A DNA stretch of 64,000 nt. Source: AP-15 sp963716115 (GTDB lineage: Bacteria; Pseudomonadota; Alphaproteobacteria; ATCC43930; CGMCC-115725). Of this stretch, positions 12,122-21,037 are shown piece after piece. Each line of letters starts with the position of its first letter. Within the stretch, counting starts at the first letter, position 1. A program made the position numbers and the translations under genes. Under the pieces are notes generated by a model. It did not search any database. It was not told the DNA's origin and saw nothing but the letters and a program-made list of their open reading frames with translations. The DNA lies in assembly GCA_963716115.1 (NCBI GenBank), contig CAVQSZ010000011.1:1-64000 (forward strand), in the 5' to 3' direction.

Positions 12122-12907
12122 CGCGTCTTCGCGTACGGCTATGACCTGGATCGGCCGCGCGGGGTCGTGTTCCTGGCGGCGCGAGGAATTCATCGCGAAG
12201 CGACAGCGGAGGATGAGGGGGCGACACCCGTTACTGAAGACGATTGGCTGGGCTCGACATCAGGATACGCCCAGACGCTGGAGGAGCACTCCCGCTGGGT
12301 TCGCGACCGCGCCGTCGCGTTCTCACGCAACTGCGGCGTGACGCCGGCGATCGCTGACGACATCGCGCTTGCCGCCTATCTGCACGATGCGGGGAAGGCC
12401 GATCCCCGGTTTCAGGCAATGCTGTATGGTGGCGATTGGTTCGCGGTGGATGATGCGAAGATTCTCGCAAAGTCGGACAGGCGAGGCTCTTCCGCCTCCT
12501 GGATCAGAGCCGGGCTGCCGGACAAGTGGCGACATGAGAGCCTGTCGGTGCGGATCGCGTGCGAGCACGGCCAATTTCAGGAGGCGAACGACAAGGAGCT
12601 CGTGCTCTGGTTGATCGGGGCTCACCACGGCTATGGTCGGCCGCTGTTTCCACATGCCGATCCTTGGGACGAGCGCGACCGTAATGACTTGGTCGCCATT
12701 GACGGTTCGGTCGCACCATTGAAAAGAGGGGCAGGCCCGCAATCGCTTGCCTTCTGCTTTGACGGCTGGGACTGGGCGCAGATTTTCGACCGCCTGAAGC
12801 GCCGCTATGGCGTCTGGGAGCTGGCGAGGATGGAGGCGATCGTCCGGCTGGCGGATCATCGCGCCTCCGAGGCGGCGGCCAAGCGAGCCAGGGAGGATGC
12901 CGATTGA
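12122..12907 (+). CDS. cas3: Cas3 HD nuclease part, split off by a frameshift
   Basis: This is the C-terminal HD-type nuclease domain of Cas3, the single-strand DNase that degrades the target. It shows the HD signature AYLHDAGKADPRF and a distal GAHHGYGRP histidine motif. The reading frame is already coding-like from 12122 (RVFAYGYDLDRPRGVVFLAA), directly past the helicase stop, with no credible start codon or ribosome binding site of its own. In the family this segment follows the helicase in one chain of about 1000 residues, so I read it as the second half of a single cas3 gene. A genuinely split cas3'/cas3'' pair is less likely. Confidence 0.88.
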   Translation, partial: RVFAYGYDLDRPRGVVFLAARGIHREATAEDEGATPVTEDDWLGSTSGYAQTLEEHSRWVRDRAVAFSRNCGVTPAIADDIALAAYLHDAGKADPRFQAMLYGGDWFAVDDAKILAKSDRRGSSASWIRAGLPDKWRHESLSVRIACEHGQFQEANDKELVLWLIGAHHGYGRPLFPHADPWDERDRNDLVAIDGSVAPLKRGAGPQSLAFCFDGWDWAQIFDRLKRRYGVWELARMEAIVRLADHRASEAAAKRAREDAD

Positions 12908-13906
12908 TGACCGAGCCGCAGAGCCGCCACCGTCTCGACGGCCTGGAGCCGGACAATCTGCTCGCGTTCTTGGCCTTGCTGGGACTGTTGCGAACGCTGG
13001 AGGTCTTTCGGCCGGAGTGGCGCCCGCGCGCCGCCTGGGATCTCGACCAGCCACCGCTGCGGCCGTTTCTGATGACAGCCGAGCCGACGACCCGGGACGC
13101 AATATGTGCAGCATCGGCTGAAGGGGTGGCCACACTCGTCGCCGGCATTGATTTCGGATCGGCCACCGATTTGAAGCTCGACGTGTCGGACGCGAGAGAA
13201 ATACTCTGCCGCGCCATCTCTCGGCAGTCCGATGTCGCGGGCCGATACGTGGCGGAGCTTCTCGCGGCGTTGATCTCCGACGCCGCGCTCGACCAGGAAC
13301 GGACAAAGGTCGAGCCGACCCCTCTTGCCTACCCAAGCGTCGCCACCAGCAACTTTCTGAAGAATGGTGTTGCGATAAGCAAGGCGGAGCTGCCGGAGAA
13401 GCGTGGGCGGGACCCGACCTATCCGAGCAGCGCAGCGGCGTGCATCGCGCAGGCGCTGTACGCGCCCTGGCAGCGACGCGATCGGCCGGTAGGCTTGCGC
13501 TGGGACCCCGACGAAGCAAAGCGGCACGCCTATCAATGGCGCGCGCCCACCAAAGACCCGCCGACGACGCAGCACGGGGCGAATCGGTTGGCGATCGTTG
13601 GACTGTCCGCATTGACCTGCGCGCCGACGGTTTTGCGAAATCGGGTGCAGCTGTCGGTGATCGGCGGCGATCGGCGGCGATGGCTTTAGCGTCGCCTGGC
13701 CGATCTGGAGGGCGCCGGCTTCTTTTGCCGCCATCCGCGCGCTGCTCTCGCATCCTCGGTTGCGCGAGCCGCGGGCGCTCGATCACCTTGGCGTGGATCA
13801 CGTGCGGGTGGCGCGACGGATCAGTCTCGACCGCCTCAGAAACTTCACCTGCGCCGAGCCTTTGTCGGAAGAGGGCGGCGGGGGGCGGCCTCGCGATCGC
13901 GGCTGA
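12907..13906 (+). CDS. cas8: Cas8u/Csx17-like large subunit, frameshifted by a 10-bp duplication
   Basis: This is the fourth interference gene. Family landmarks are LDGLEPDNLLAFLALLGLLR at the start, GLRWDPDEAKRHAYQWR in the middle, and GANRLAIVGLSAL. It is the type I-G Cas8 (Csx17-related) large subunit, thought to recognise the PAM. The frame that opens at ATG 12907 stops at 13689 because a 10-bp block is tandemly duplicated at 13661-13680. With one copy removed the frame runs on through FSVAWPIWRAPASFAAIRAL to TGA 13906, giving 329 residues. That is short compared with long Csx17 proteins. The ATG overlaps the preceding TGA (TGATG). Confidence 0.8.
13661..13680 (+). repeat. 10-bp tandem duplication in cas8
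   Basis: The block TCGGCGGCGA occurs twice in direct succession (13661-13670, 13671-13680). Since 10 is not a multiple of three, the second copy shifts the cas8 frame and creates an early stop. Removing one copy restores a family-like C-terminus. This looks like polymerase slippage or an assembly slip. Confidence 0.85.
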
Positions 13907-15010
13907 CTAAAGCGTCTGCCGGCGGCCGGTTTCCGATGCTTTGACGATCGCGTCGAGCAGGCGGTGGCGGGCGACCGCGGCGGCGAAGCCGGGGCTGGCG
14001 GGCTCGCCGTCGCCGATGCGCTCGGCCAGCCGCGCATAGAGCTGGGCGACATTGTACCGGGAATCGCCCGGCATCCCCGGCGGCACAAAGCGGTATCGCG
14101 CCGGCGTCGGCAGCTCGGCCAATTCCCCGGCGGCGCCCTGCGCCCCCCGCACGGTCAGCTCCTGCCGCTGCATCGAGGCGCGCGCGGTCGCCGACAAGCT
14201 CAAATCGCCCTTCTCGCCGTGGATCTCGAGCAGAAACTCCGTGCCGCGAGCCATGCCGCCGCGGATCTGGAACGAGACGACCGCTCCGTCGCCGATGATC
14301 CCGTTGACGACGAGCTGGTCGGGCGCGCTCTTCGCCACCATCTCGCCGGTCGCCGAGAGCGCGATCCGGTCGCGCTGGCTGACCGCGAACGCGCTCAGCT
14401 CGCGGAATTCGCCGAGGCAATAGCACAGCGCATCGATCTGATGCCCGCCGGTGATCGTCAGCAGGTTGGCGCCGTTGCCGATGTCGGCCTGATACGCGCG
14501 ATCGATCGTCGCCCCCCAGCCCGGGGCGCAGCCGATCAAGGTCGCCGCCAGCACCCGGCCGACATAGCCCTCGGCGACGAGGTCCTTGACGTAGTTGATC
14601 GCCGGCGACGCCCGGCCCTGCAGCCCGACCACATGCCGGACCCCCTTGCGCTCGGCCGCGTCGAGCATGCGCGCCGCCTCGACCGTGTCGCGGCCGAGCG
14701 GCCACTCGCAATAGACGTGCTTGCCGGCTTCGATCGCCGCCATGACCGGCCGGTAATGATCGGGGACCTTGACGCTGACGGTCACCAGATCGACATCGGG
14801 ATGCTGCGCCAGCGCCACCGGGTCGCAGAACGCGAGCGGGACCCCGTAATGCCGGGCGGCCGCTTCGGCGGTTTCCTGCCGGGCGGTGCAGACCGCGGCG
14901 ATCTCGAACTGCGGCAGCGCGCGCAACGCCGGGATGTGGGCGATCGAGGCGAACCCGCGGCTCGCGCTGGCCCCGACGATGCCGACCCGGATCCTGCCGC
15001 TGGCCGCCAT
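13907..15010 (-). CDS. Gfo/Idh/MocA family oxidoreductase
   Basis: This 367-residue NAD(P)-dependent oxidoreductase probably acts on a sugar or polyol. The N-terminal Rossmann fold begins RVGIVGASASRGFASIAHIP. It is followed by the family GKHVYCEWPLGRDTVEAARM block, which contains the E-x-P position (here EWP, where many members have EKP). The start is ATG 15010, which overlaps the stop of the upstream MmgE/PrpD gene (TGATG), so the two are co-translated. It converges directly on cas8, with its stop at 13907 abutting the cas8 stop at 13906. The substrate is unknown. The frame is intact. Confidence 0.85.
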   Translation of the reverse strand: MAASGRIRVGIVGASASRGFASIAHIPALRALPQFEIAAVCTARQETAEAAARHYGVPLAFCDPVALAQHPDVDLVTVSVKVPDHYRPVMAAIEAGKHVYCEWPLGRDTVEAARMLDAAERKGVRHVVGLQGRASPAINYVKDLVAEGYVGRVLAATLIGCAPGWGATIDRAYQADIGNGANLLTITGGHQIDALCYCLGEFRELSAFAVSQRDRIALSATGEMVAKSAPDQLVVNGIIGDGAVVSFQIRGGMARGTEFLLEIHGEKGDLSLSATARASMQRQELTVRGAQGAAGELAELPTPARYRFVPPGMPGDSRYNVAQLYARLAERIGDGEPASPGFAAAVARHRLLDAIVKASETGRRQTL

Positions 15011-16386
15011 CAGACCCTCCCACGACAGGATTGCGATCCCGGCCGCACCATCTCGACCAAGGGCGCTACGCTCGGGGCCTCCGGGAAATTGCGGATCATC
15101 GCCAGGCTTGCTTCGATGCGGGCGGCGTCGAGCCCGGAATTCGGCATCAAGGCGCGGTATTTGGCCTCGATGTCGGCCCAGCCGACGCCCTGCGCCGCCG
15201 CGCCTTTGGGCGCGTGCACCGTGCTCGTAAAGACGCGGCCGTCGCGGGCGCGGATCGTCACCGCCGCGCCCTGGCGGTAGCGCGACGCGTCGTCGGCGGG
15301 CGGCGGCCCGACCGAAACCTTGTCGATCAACCGGTGGATGACCGGATCGGCGATCTTTGCAGCGCTGGCGTGAGCCCAGCCGAATTGCTGGTCGGCGGCC
15401 CCGGCGGCGGCGAAATACGCCGGGCTGTGCGCCATGTCGATCAGGTTGCGCGGGTGGAGCGGCCCGGAGAGGCCGGTCAGCCCCGGCCGCGACAGGACGA
15501 TGCCCTCGACCTCCTCGGGCGTGACGTTGAGGGCGCGCGCCGCGTTGGCGGCGGCCTCGGCGAAGGCGTGATAGGGATGCCCGCCCGGGACCAGCTTGAC
15601 CGCCATGTCGGTGACGATGTCCCAATCCGCGCCGGGCGCGGCGGTGACCCGGGCCCCCTCGACGCCGCCGAAGACCCGGAAAAATCCGTTCCCGGCCTCG
15701 AGGATGCGTTCTTCGGCGATGAAGCCTCGAGCCGCCGCCAGCGCCGCGTCGATGCCGGAACGCACCGCCAGCCCGGCATGGTACTCGCGCGCGAGGCTGG
15801 TGTTGGCGGCGGCCGCAAGCCCGCCGATCGAGGTCGCGGCGAGCGCGATCGCCTGCGCCAGCCGCGGCGGGTCGAGCCGCAGCAGCCGCCCTGCGGCGAC
15901 CGTCGCGGCGAATATCGCGATGACGCAGCCGTGAAAGCCGCGTTCGCGAAATTGCGGGCTGATCGGGTCGCCGATGCGGCCGGCCGCCTCGTAGCCGAGC
16001 ACGATCGCCGCCAGCACGTCGCGACCGCCGGCGCCGGTCCGCTCGGCGACCGCCAGCCCGGTCGCGGTCAGCGGCGTGCCGCAATGAACAATCGCGCGCA
16101 AATCGCTGTCGTCGGAGGCCGCGGCGTCGCTCATCACGGCGTTGACCTGCGCCGCCTCGGCGACCGGGAGCTTCGGCCCGCCGTCGAACCACAGCGAGGC
16201 CTGCGGCGCGCCGCCGCGCTCGCGGGCGAGGTCGCGCAGGATGACCGACGAGCTGAGCTCCTTGCCGCACGCGGCGCTCGCGAGCGTGCTGGCGATCAGC
16301 ATCGCCGCCAGCTCGGTCGTCCGCGGCGGCAGGTCGCGATATTCCGTGCGCGCCAGAAATTCGGCGAGGTCCCCGGCTACGGTCAT
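15010..16386 (-). CDS. MmgE/PrpD family protein
   Basis: This 458-residue protein belongs to the MmgE/PrpD fold family, which includes 2-methylcitrate dehydratase and cis-aconitate decarboxylase. Typical blocks are SDDSDLRAIVHCGTPL, GYEAAGRIGDPISPQF, RGFHGCVIAIFAATVAAGRL and KLVPGGHPYHAF. Its exact substrate cannot be read from sequence, and there are no methylcitrate-cycle neighbours. It is the first gene of a two-gene operon with the Gfo/Idh oxidoreductase, which suggests a dehydration-oxidation pair in catabolism of a hydroxy acid or polyol. Confidence 0.85.
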   Translation of the reverse strand: MTVAGDLAEFLARTEYRDLPPRTTELAAMLIASTLASAACGKELSSSVILRDLARERGGAPQASLWFDGGPKLPVAEAAQVNAVMSDAAASDDSDLRAIVHCGTPLTATGLAVAERTGAGGRDVLAAIVLGYEAAGRIGDPISPQFRERGFHGCVIAIFAATVAAGRLLRLDPPRLAQAIALAATSIGGLAAAANTSLAREYHAGLAVRSGIDAALAAARGFIAEERILEAGNGFFRVFGGVEGARVTAAPGADWDIVTDMAVKLVPGGHPYHAFAEAAANAARALNVTPEEVEGIVLSRPGLTGLSGPLHPRNLIDMAHSPAYFAAAGAADQQFGWAHASAAKIADPVIHRLIDKVSVGPPPADDASRYRQGAAVTIRARDGRVFTSTVHAPKGAAAQGVGWADIEAKYRALMPNSGLDAARIEASLAMIRNFPEAPSVAPLVEMVRPGSQSCRGRV

Positions 16387-16612
16387 GGCTGCGTGGATCC
16401 TGGGATGACGTTGTCCGATCTCGGGAAAACCCTAGCCGCGCGGCGCCTCGGCTGCAACCCAGGCGACAAGCCTTGCCCCGGCCCCGCCGCCCTCCCCGGC
16501 GCAACGCCGCCCAGACTCGTCCCGTCCGTGCGCGCATCCGGCCTGGCGTAAGCTGAAGCCGGCGCAACCGGAACAACCGCCGCCGCCCCCTTGGCGAGCG
16601 CCGGAACCTGCC

Positions 16613-17347
16613 TCATCGGGCAAGGCGCTGCACGATGGCGATCAACCGGTGGTGCGCGGCGCTGGCCGGATCACGGAGCTCGTCGACCGAGTGCGTGTCG
16701 GCGAGATCGCTCAGGCGGGCCAGCTCGCGGATCCGCTGCCGCCGGTTCAGCTGCAGCTCGGACGGCCGGTACGTGAACAGAATGCGCCGCAGCTGCCCCT
16801 CGCCGAACAGGTGGTTGAGCTCGGAGCCCGTCACATAGATCAGGAACAGAACCAATATCCAAATCTGGATCGCGGCAAAGCGATGCCAGGAGAAGGTCGC
16901 GATCATATGCGGCAGGAAGCCGCGCACCGGGTTGTGCTCGATCAGCCAGAACCGGACGAAATTCTCGAGGAGGCGAGCGATAAACACAGCGACCCAGTAG
17001 ACCAGCGTCTTGAACAGGATCGGCCGGATCAACGGGGCCCGATCGTAGCGGCGAATGAACGGCATCGCGTTGGCGACCGGCACCGCCTTGCCGACGATCG
17101 CCGCCCCGGCGGTGGCGAGCATAAAGCCGGCGAAGGCGACGGAGTAGGCGGCGAGGATCAGGTTCGTCGTCAGCACGATCAGATTAAAGCCGACAAAAAA
17201 GAAGATCAGCGGCGGCAGGATCTCGTGCAGCTCGTGCACAAGCCAGGCGCCTACCCGGTGGCCGAGCCCGGCGGATGAGCGGGTCGGCCCGGCAGGAATG
17301 TAGAGCTCCGGACTGTCGTCGCCGTCCCTTGCGCGCGTGCTTCTCAT
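16613..17347 (-). CDS. Hypothetical multi-pass membrane protein
   Basis: This 244-residue protein has about four hydrophobic segments: around residues 45-70 (PPLIFFFVGFNLIVLTTNLI), 70-90, 110-130 (TLVYWVAVFIARLL) and 157-175 (IQIWILVLFLIYVTGSEL). A charged cytoplasmic tail rich in Arg and Asp follows. I recognise no catalytic motif. It lies 41 bp downstream of the methyltransferase on the same strand and may be co-transcribed with it. The 226-bp gap to the next gene upstream of 16613 shows nothing notable. Confidence 0.7.
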   Translation of the reverse strand: MRSTRARDGDDSPELYIPAGPTRSSAGLGHRVGAWLVHELHEILPPLIFFFVGFNLIVLTTNLILAAYSVAFAGFMLATAGAAIVGKAVPVANAMPFIRRYDRAPLIRPILFKTLVYWVAVFIARLLENFVRFWLIEHNPVRGFLPHMIATFSWHRFAAIQIWILVLFLIYVTGSELNHLFGEGQLRRILFTYRPSELQLNRRQRIRELARLSDLADTHSVDELRDPASAAHHRLIAIVQRLAR

Positions 17348-17388
17348 CCGCCTTGTCCTCGAGTTTCAGCCGCCGGTCGTCGCAAAGG

Positions 17389-18645
17389 TCAGCCCGAGCC
17401 GGACGCGTCAAGCACGATCTGATCGTATCGCCACAGCTGCTCGAAGAACCTGCGAGCCCGCTCCCTGCCGCCCGCTTCCGCGGCCACAGCCAGGATTTCT
17501 TCGATCGAGCGAGTACCGTCGATCGCGGTGAAGACCCGCGCCTGCGCCGCATCGATCGGCAGCGCAAGATCGGGGCAGGTGTGAGCCCGATTGACCAGAA
17601 CGGCCACCGAGCCGCGCGGCGCCCCCTCGGTGACGCACAGGGTCCACGGCAGACGCAGCGGCACGTAATTCGGCCAGGAATCGCCGTCGAAAGCGAGCGG
17701 CCGGCTCTCGGCCGGGCGATCGTCGCGATAGGCGATCAGATTGTGCGTGGCCATCGTCCCGCGCAGCAGCTCAACGGCGGCGTGCTGCAATCGCGGAGAC
17801 AGCAAGGCGAGACGCGCGGCGTGCGGCAGGCGCGCCATTGCCCCGCATTGCGGAAGATAAGGCGCCTGCTCATGCCAGCGCCCGAACGACAGGCCGCAGC
17901 GCTCGAGCCACGCATAGAGCTGCGGCACGGTATAAGCGCGATCCTGCGGGTGAAGCAGCGCATCGGCGAGCGCGTCCGGATTTCTGAAATCTTTCGCCCG
18001 CCGCGCCACGAGCGCGATCGGATGGTCGGCAGACAGCGCGCCGATCGTTGTGCCGAGGTCCCGCAGCTCGTCCTTCGAGGCGCCGAGCCCGAGCAGGCGG
18101 CAGTACTCCTGGATCATGTAGATGCCGGCGCGCCCATAGGTCGCATAGACCATCAGATGCATCGCGCCGTCGGGGGCAAGCACATCGCGCAGCGCCCGCA
18201 GGCCGAGATCCGGGTCGGGCAGGTGGTGGAGCACGCCGGTGCAGACGATCCGGTCGAATTTGCCGCCGAGCTCGCCGACGCTCTCGATCGCCAGGCGATG
18301 CAGGTCGAGGTTCTGCAAGCCGTGCTTTTGCTTGAGATGATTGGTGTGGCGCAGGCTCGCTTCGCTGATGTCGATCGCCGTGATCCGTGCATCGGGCTCG
18401 CGCAGCGCATGCGCGGCGGCCTGCGACGTCCCGCAGCCGGCAACCAGGATCTGTTGATTTGCCCGAGGCCTCTTCGTCGGCCACAGCAGCAATGACAATG
18501 CGCGGCGCCGATCCGGGTTTTGGTAGAGCTCGCGGTGCCGCTCGAGGCTGGCGATCGGCGCCGGATAGGGGTGGCTCTCGTAGAATGCGCGCACCTCGTC
18601 GGCCGGATCGGCGGGTGGCGATGTTTTGCTATCTTTCGCAGCCAT
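17389..18645 (-). CDS. Class I SAM-dependent methyltransferase
   Basis: This 418-residue protein has SAM-binding motif I ILVAGCGTSQAAAH (about 66-79), acidic motif II ITAIDISEASL and motif III FDRIVCTGVLHHLPDPDLGL. These fit methyltransferase domain types 11/12. The N-terminal RAFYESHPYPAP is seen in SAM methyltransferases fused to a C-terminal extension, here about 170 residues without a recognised fold. The start was set at ATG 18645 because upstream residues are Pro/Arg-rich and not conserved-looking. The substrate is unknown. It lies between a sulfatase and a membrane protein on the same strand. Confidence 0.8.
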   Translation of the reverse strand: MAAKDSKTSPPADPADEVRAFYESHPYPAPIASLERHRELYQNPDRRRALSLLLWPTKRPRANQQILVAGCGTSQAAAHALREPDARITAIDISEASLRHTNHLKQKHGLQNLDLHRLAIESVGELGGKFDRIVCTGVLHHLPDPDLGLRALRDVLAPDGAMHLMVYATYGRAGIYMIQEYCRLLGLGASKDELRDLGTTIGALSADHPIALVARRAKDFRNPDALADALLHPQDRAYTVPQLYAWLERCGLSFGRWHEQAPYLPQCGAMARLPHAARLALLSPRLQHAAVELLRGTMATHNLIAYRDDRPAESRPLAFDGDSWPNYVPLRLPWTLCVTEGAPRGSVAVLVNRAHTCPDLALPIDAAQARVFTAIDGTRSIEEILAVAAEAGGRERARRFFEQLWRYDQIVLDASGSG

Positions 18646-18780
18646 GTGCGTCCGTCGCCGCCCTCGCTCACCGGGCAAATCCGGGGCGCGCGGATCCGCC
18701 GTTGGTCGTTCGATCGCCCCGGCAGCGGGATGGGGCGGCCGCAGCACCCGCCGGCCGCCCGCTGATCCGGTTCGGGTCGG

Positions 18781-20328
18781 TTACGAGTGCTTGTTCTCCT
18801 GCAGACTGCGCAGCACGTCGTCGAGGTTGAAGCTCGCGGCTTTCTGGCGCTGCGGATAATCCCGGAACGTCTGCAGGAATTCCCCGATATAGGCCTGCGC
18901 CGGCACCAGCAGGTAGACGTGATCGACAAGCCAATCGTAGTAGGTGATCGAAGTGATGTCCGCACGCTCGAAGGGATCGGTGCGGAGATTAAACATCTTT
19001 GGCACGCGCAGGGTGACGAACGGCTCGGACCAGACGCGCATCGTGCCCGGCTCCCGCTGTTCCGCGAACACGATCTTCCAATTGTCGTAGCGCAGCGCCA
19101 CGACCTGCTGGTCGTCGTTGCAGTAGATAAACGAGACCCGCGGGCTCTTCTCCGCTTCGCCGGTCAGGTACGGCGCCAGATTATAGCCGTCGAGATGGAC
19201 CTTATAGGTCATGTCCCCGATCGTGTAGCCCTTTAAGAGCTTGTCGGTGACTTCCGCATCGCCGGCCATCGCCAGGAATGTCGGCAGCCAGTCGTGATGG
19301 GCGACGATCTCGTTCGACACGCTGCCCGGCTTGATCCGGCCGGGCCAGCGGATCACGCACGGCACGCGAAAGGCGCCCTCCCAGTTGGTGTTCTTCTCAT
19401 TGCGGAACGGCGTCATCGCCGCGTCCGGCCATGAGAACATGTTCGGACCGTTATCGGTGCTGTACATGACAAAGGTGTTGTCGGCGATCCCGGCGTCGTC
19501 GAGCGCCTTCAGCACGGCGCCGACATTCCTGTCGTGATCGATCATCACATCGTGGTATTCGCTCTGCCAGCGGCCCGACTGGCCCCTGCTCTCCGGCTTC
19601 ACATGCGTGCGCAGATGCATGTGAGTGAAGTTCACCCAGAGAAAAAAGGGTGCGCCGGCCGCGGCTTGCCGTTTGATGTAGTCGGCGGCGCGGCCGGCAA
19701 TGTCGTCGTCGATCGTTTCCATGCGCTTTTTTGTCAGCGGGCCGGTGTCGTTGATGGTCTGCCTGCCGACCCTGCCGAACCGCGGATCGACCGTCGCGTC
19801 GTCGCTGTCGGTCGCCTTGCACTCCAACACGCCGCGCGGGCCGAACCTCTCGCGAAAGTGAGGAAAATCCGACCCCTTCGGGTAATCCGCCAGCTCCGGC
19901 TCTTCCTCCGCATTCAGATGATATAAATTGCCGTAGAACTCGTCGAAGCCGTGCGCCGTCGGCAGATATTCGTTGCGGTCGCCGAGGTGGTTCTTGCCGA
20001 TCTGTGCGGTGGCGTAGCCCAACGGCTTCAAGAGCTCGGCGATGGTCGGGTCTTCCTTGTGCAAGCCGACGGTGGCGGCCGGCAGGCCGACCTTGGTCAA
20101 TCCGGTGCGCAACCCGTGCTGGCCGGTAATGAACGACGCCCGCCCGGCCGTGCAGCTTTGCTCGGCGTAGGAATCGGTAAATCGCATGCCCTCCTGGGCG
20201 ATGCGATCGATGTTGGGCGTGCGGTAGCCCATCAACCCGTCGCTGTAGCAGCTCAAATTGGTCATGCCGATATCATCGCCCCAAATGACGACGATGTTCG
20301 GCTTGGCTGCTGCTCTGGATCTAGCCAT
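18781..20328 (-). CDS. Arylsulfatase (formylglycine type)
   Basis: This 515-residue sulfatase hydrolyses sulfate esters. NIVVIWGDDIG holds the metal aspartates (D18, D19). CTAGRASFITGQ (C59) is the C-x-A-x-R signature in which the cysteine is converted to formylglycine. STDNGPNMFSW gives the second Asp-Asn metal site. No signal peptide is visible (MARSRAAAKPNIV), so it is probably cytoplasmic or Tat-independent. No sulfatase-maturing enzyme lies in the window. The C-terminal YDWLVDHVYLLVPAQAYI segment is typical of a sulfatase subgroup common in proteobacteria. The frame is intact. Confidence 0.9.
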   Translation of the reverse strand: MARSRAAAKPNIVVIWGDDIGMTNLSCYSDGLMGYRTPNIDRIAQEGMRFTDSYAEQSCTAGRASFITGQHGLRTGLTKVGLPAATVGLHKEDPTIAELLKPLGYATAQIGKNHLGDRNEYLPTAHGFDEFYGNLYHLNAEEEPELADYPKGSDFPHFRERFGPRGVLECKATDSDDATVDPRFGRVGRQTINDTGPLTKKRMETIDDDIAGRAADYIKRQAAAGAPFFLWVNFTHMHLRTHVKPESRGQSGRWQSEYHDVMIDHDRNVGAVLKALDDAGIADNTFVMYSTDNGPNMFSWPDAAMTPFRNEKNTNWEGAFRVPCVIRWPGRIKPGSVSNEIVAHHDWLPTFLAMAGDAEVTDKLLKGYTIGDMTYKVHLDGYNLAPYLTGEAEKSPRVSFIYCNDDQQVVALRYDNWKIVFAEQREPGTMRVWSEPFVTLRVPKMFNLRTDPFERADITSITYYDWLVDHVYLLVPAQAYIGEFLQTFRDYPQRQKAASFNLDDVLRSLQENKHS

Positions 20329-20407
20329 CTCGATCTCCTTTCGTTGGTCGGGTGGTTTCGCAAGTGCTTGGTAGTCTCGCCTGCTCGGGCCGTCTGGCCA
20401 GGTGTGG

Positions 20408-20575
20408 CTAGTGCTCAGACGCAGACATAAGATTCACTCGACCGTCATGGCCGGGCTTGTCCCGGCCATCCACGATTCGCGGCACAAAGCCTGCCGGCTT
20501 CCGTGGATGCCCGGCACAAGGCCGGACATGACGAGCGCGGCGAGACTGCATCATCTGAATGCGCCTGAGCACTAG
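20408..20575. repeat. MITE-like palindromic element
   Basis: This non-coding element of 168 bp is bounded by 16-bp terminal inverted repeats, CTAGTGCTCAGACGCA (20408-20423) and its near-perfect complement at 20560-20575 (one mismatch). Inside are smaller palindromes such as ATGGCCGGGCTTGTCCCGGCCAT, of which I give only the arms ATGGCCGGG and CCCGGCCAT. The right end overlaps the DUF202 gene and supplies its TAG stop. Confidence 0.75.
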
Positions 20576-21021
20576 GTGAGGCGCCACAGAACCGCGCCGA
20601 AGGCGAACAGGCCGATGAAGATCAGGAGAATGGCGACCGCCAAGACCGGCGATTGCATTCCTTCCTTTGTCAGTCCGGCGAGCGGCGCGAACGGTTCGCC
20701 CCACATATAGCGTACCGTCCACCAGTACTGCCAAATCGAGATCACAAGCGCCAGGACACCGCACGAAATCAGCGCGAGCCCGAGAAATTCCGGCGCTGTT
20801 GGAAGATAGGCGGAGCGGGAGCCGGGGATTTGTTGCAAGTGGTTTAGATACTGGACGAGGGCAAAGCCGAAGCCGATCAGCGCCACCGCGGTGCGCAGCC
20901 ACGACATCATCGTGCGCTCGATGCTCAAGCGAGTGCGGACCCAGGCAAAATGGCTGTCCGCCGTCACCCTTACTTCGAACCGGCCTGAGCTGTCGGCAGG
21001 GGTCTGCTGGTTATCGCTCAT
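20572..21021 (-). CDS. DUF202 (YidH-like) membrane protein
   Basis: This 149-residue inner-membrane protein has the DUF202 core: RTRLSIERTMMSWLRTAVAL followed by GFGFALVQYLN, then helices GLALISCGVLALVISIW and PVLAVAILLIFIGLFAFGAV. Its function is unknown. It is the second gene of a pair with the MarC-type protein, 16 bp downstream. Its stop codon lies inside the terminal inverted repeat of the MITE-like element, so the native C-terminus may once have been different by a few residues. Confidence 0.85.
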   Translation of the reverse strand: MSDNQQTPADSSGRFEVRVTADSHFAWVRTRLSIERTMMSWLRTAVALIGFGFALVQYLNHLQQIPGSRSAYLPTAPEFLGLALISCGVLALVISIWQYWWTVRYMWGEPFAPLAGLTKEGMQSPVLAVAILLIFIGLFAFGAVLWRLT

Positions 21022-21037
21022 CGCTGCTGCCGCCTGA

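Noticed and set aside
12167..12907. A separate cas3'' HD nuclease gene with its own start
   Set aside because: Family-like coding sequence extends upstream of the supposed start to the helicase stop and there is no ribosome binding site.
13907..16576. Single minus-strand frame of about 889 codons
   Set aside because: The first half is an out-of-frame shadow of the MmgE/PrpD gene; the real product in this frame starts at 15010.
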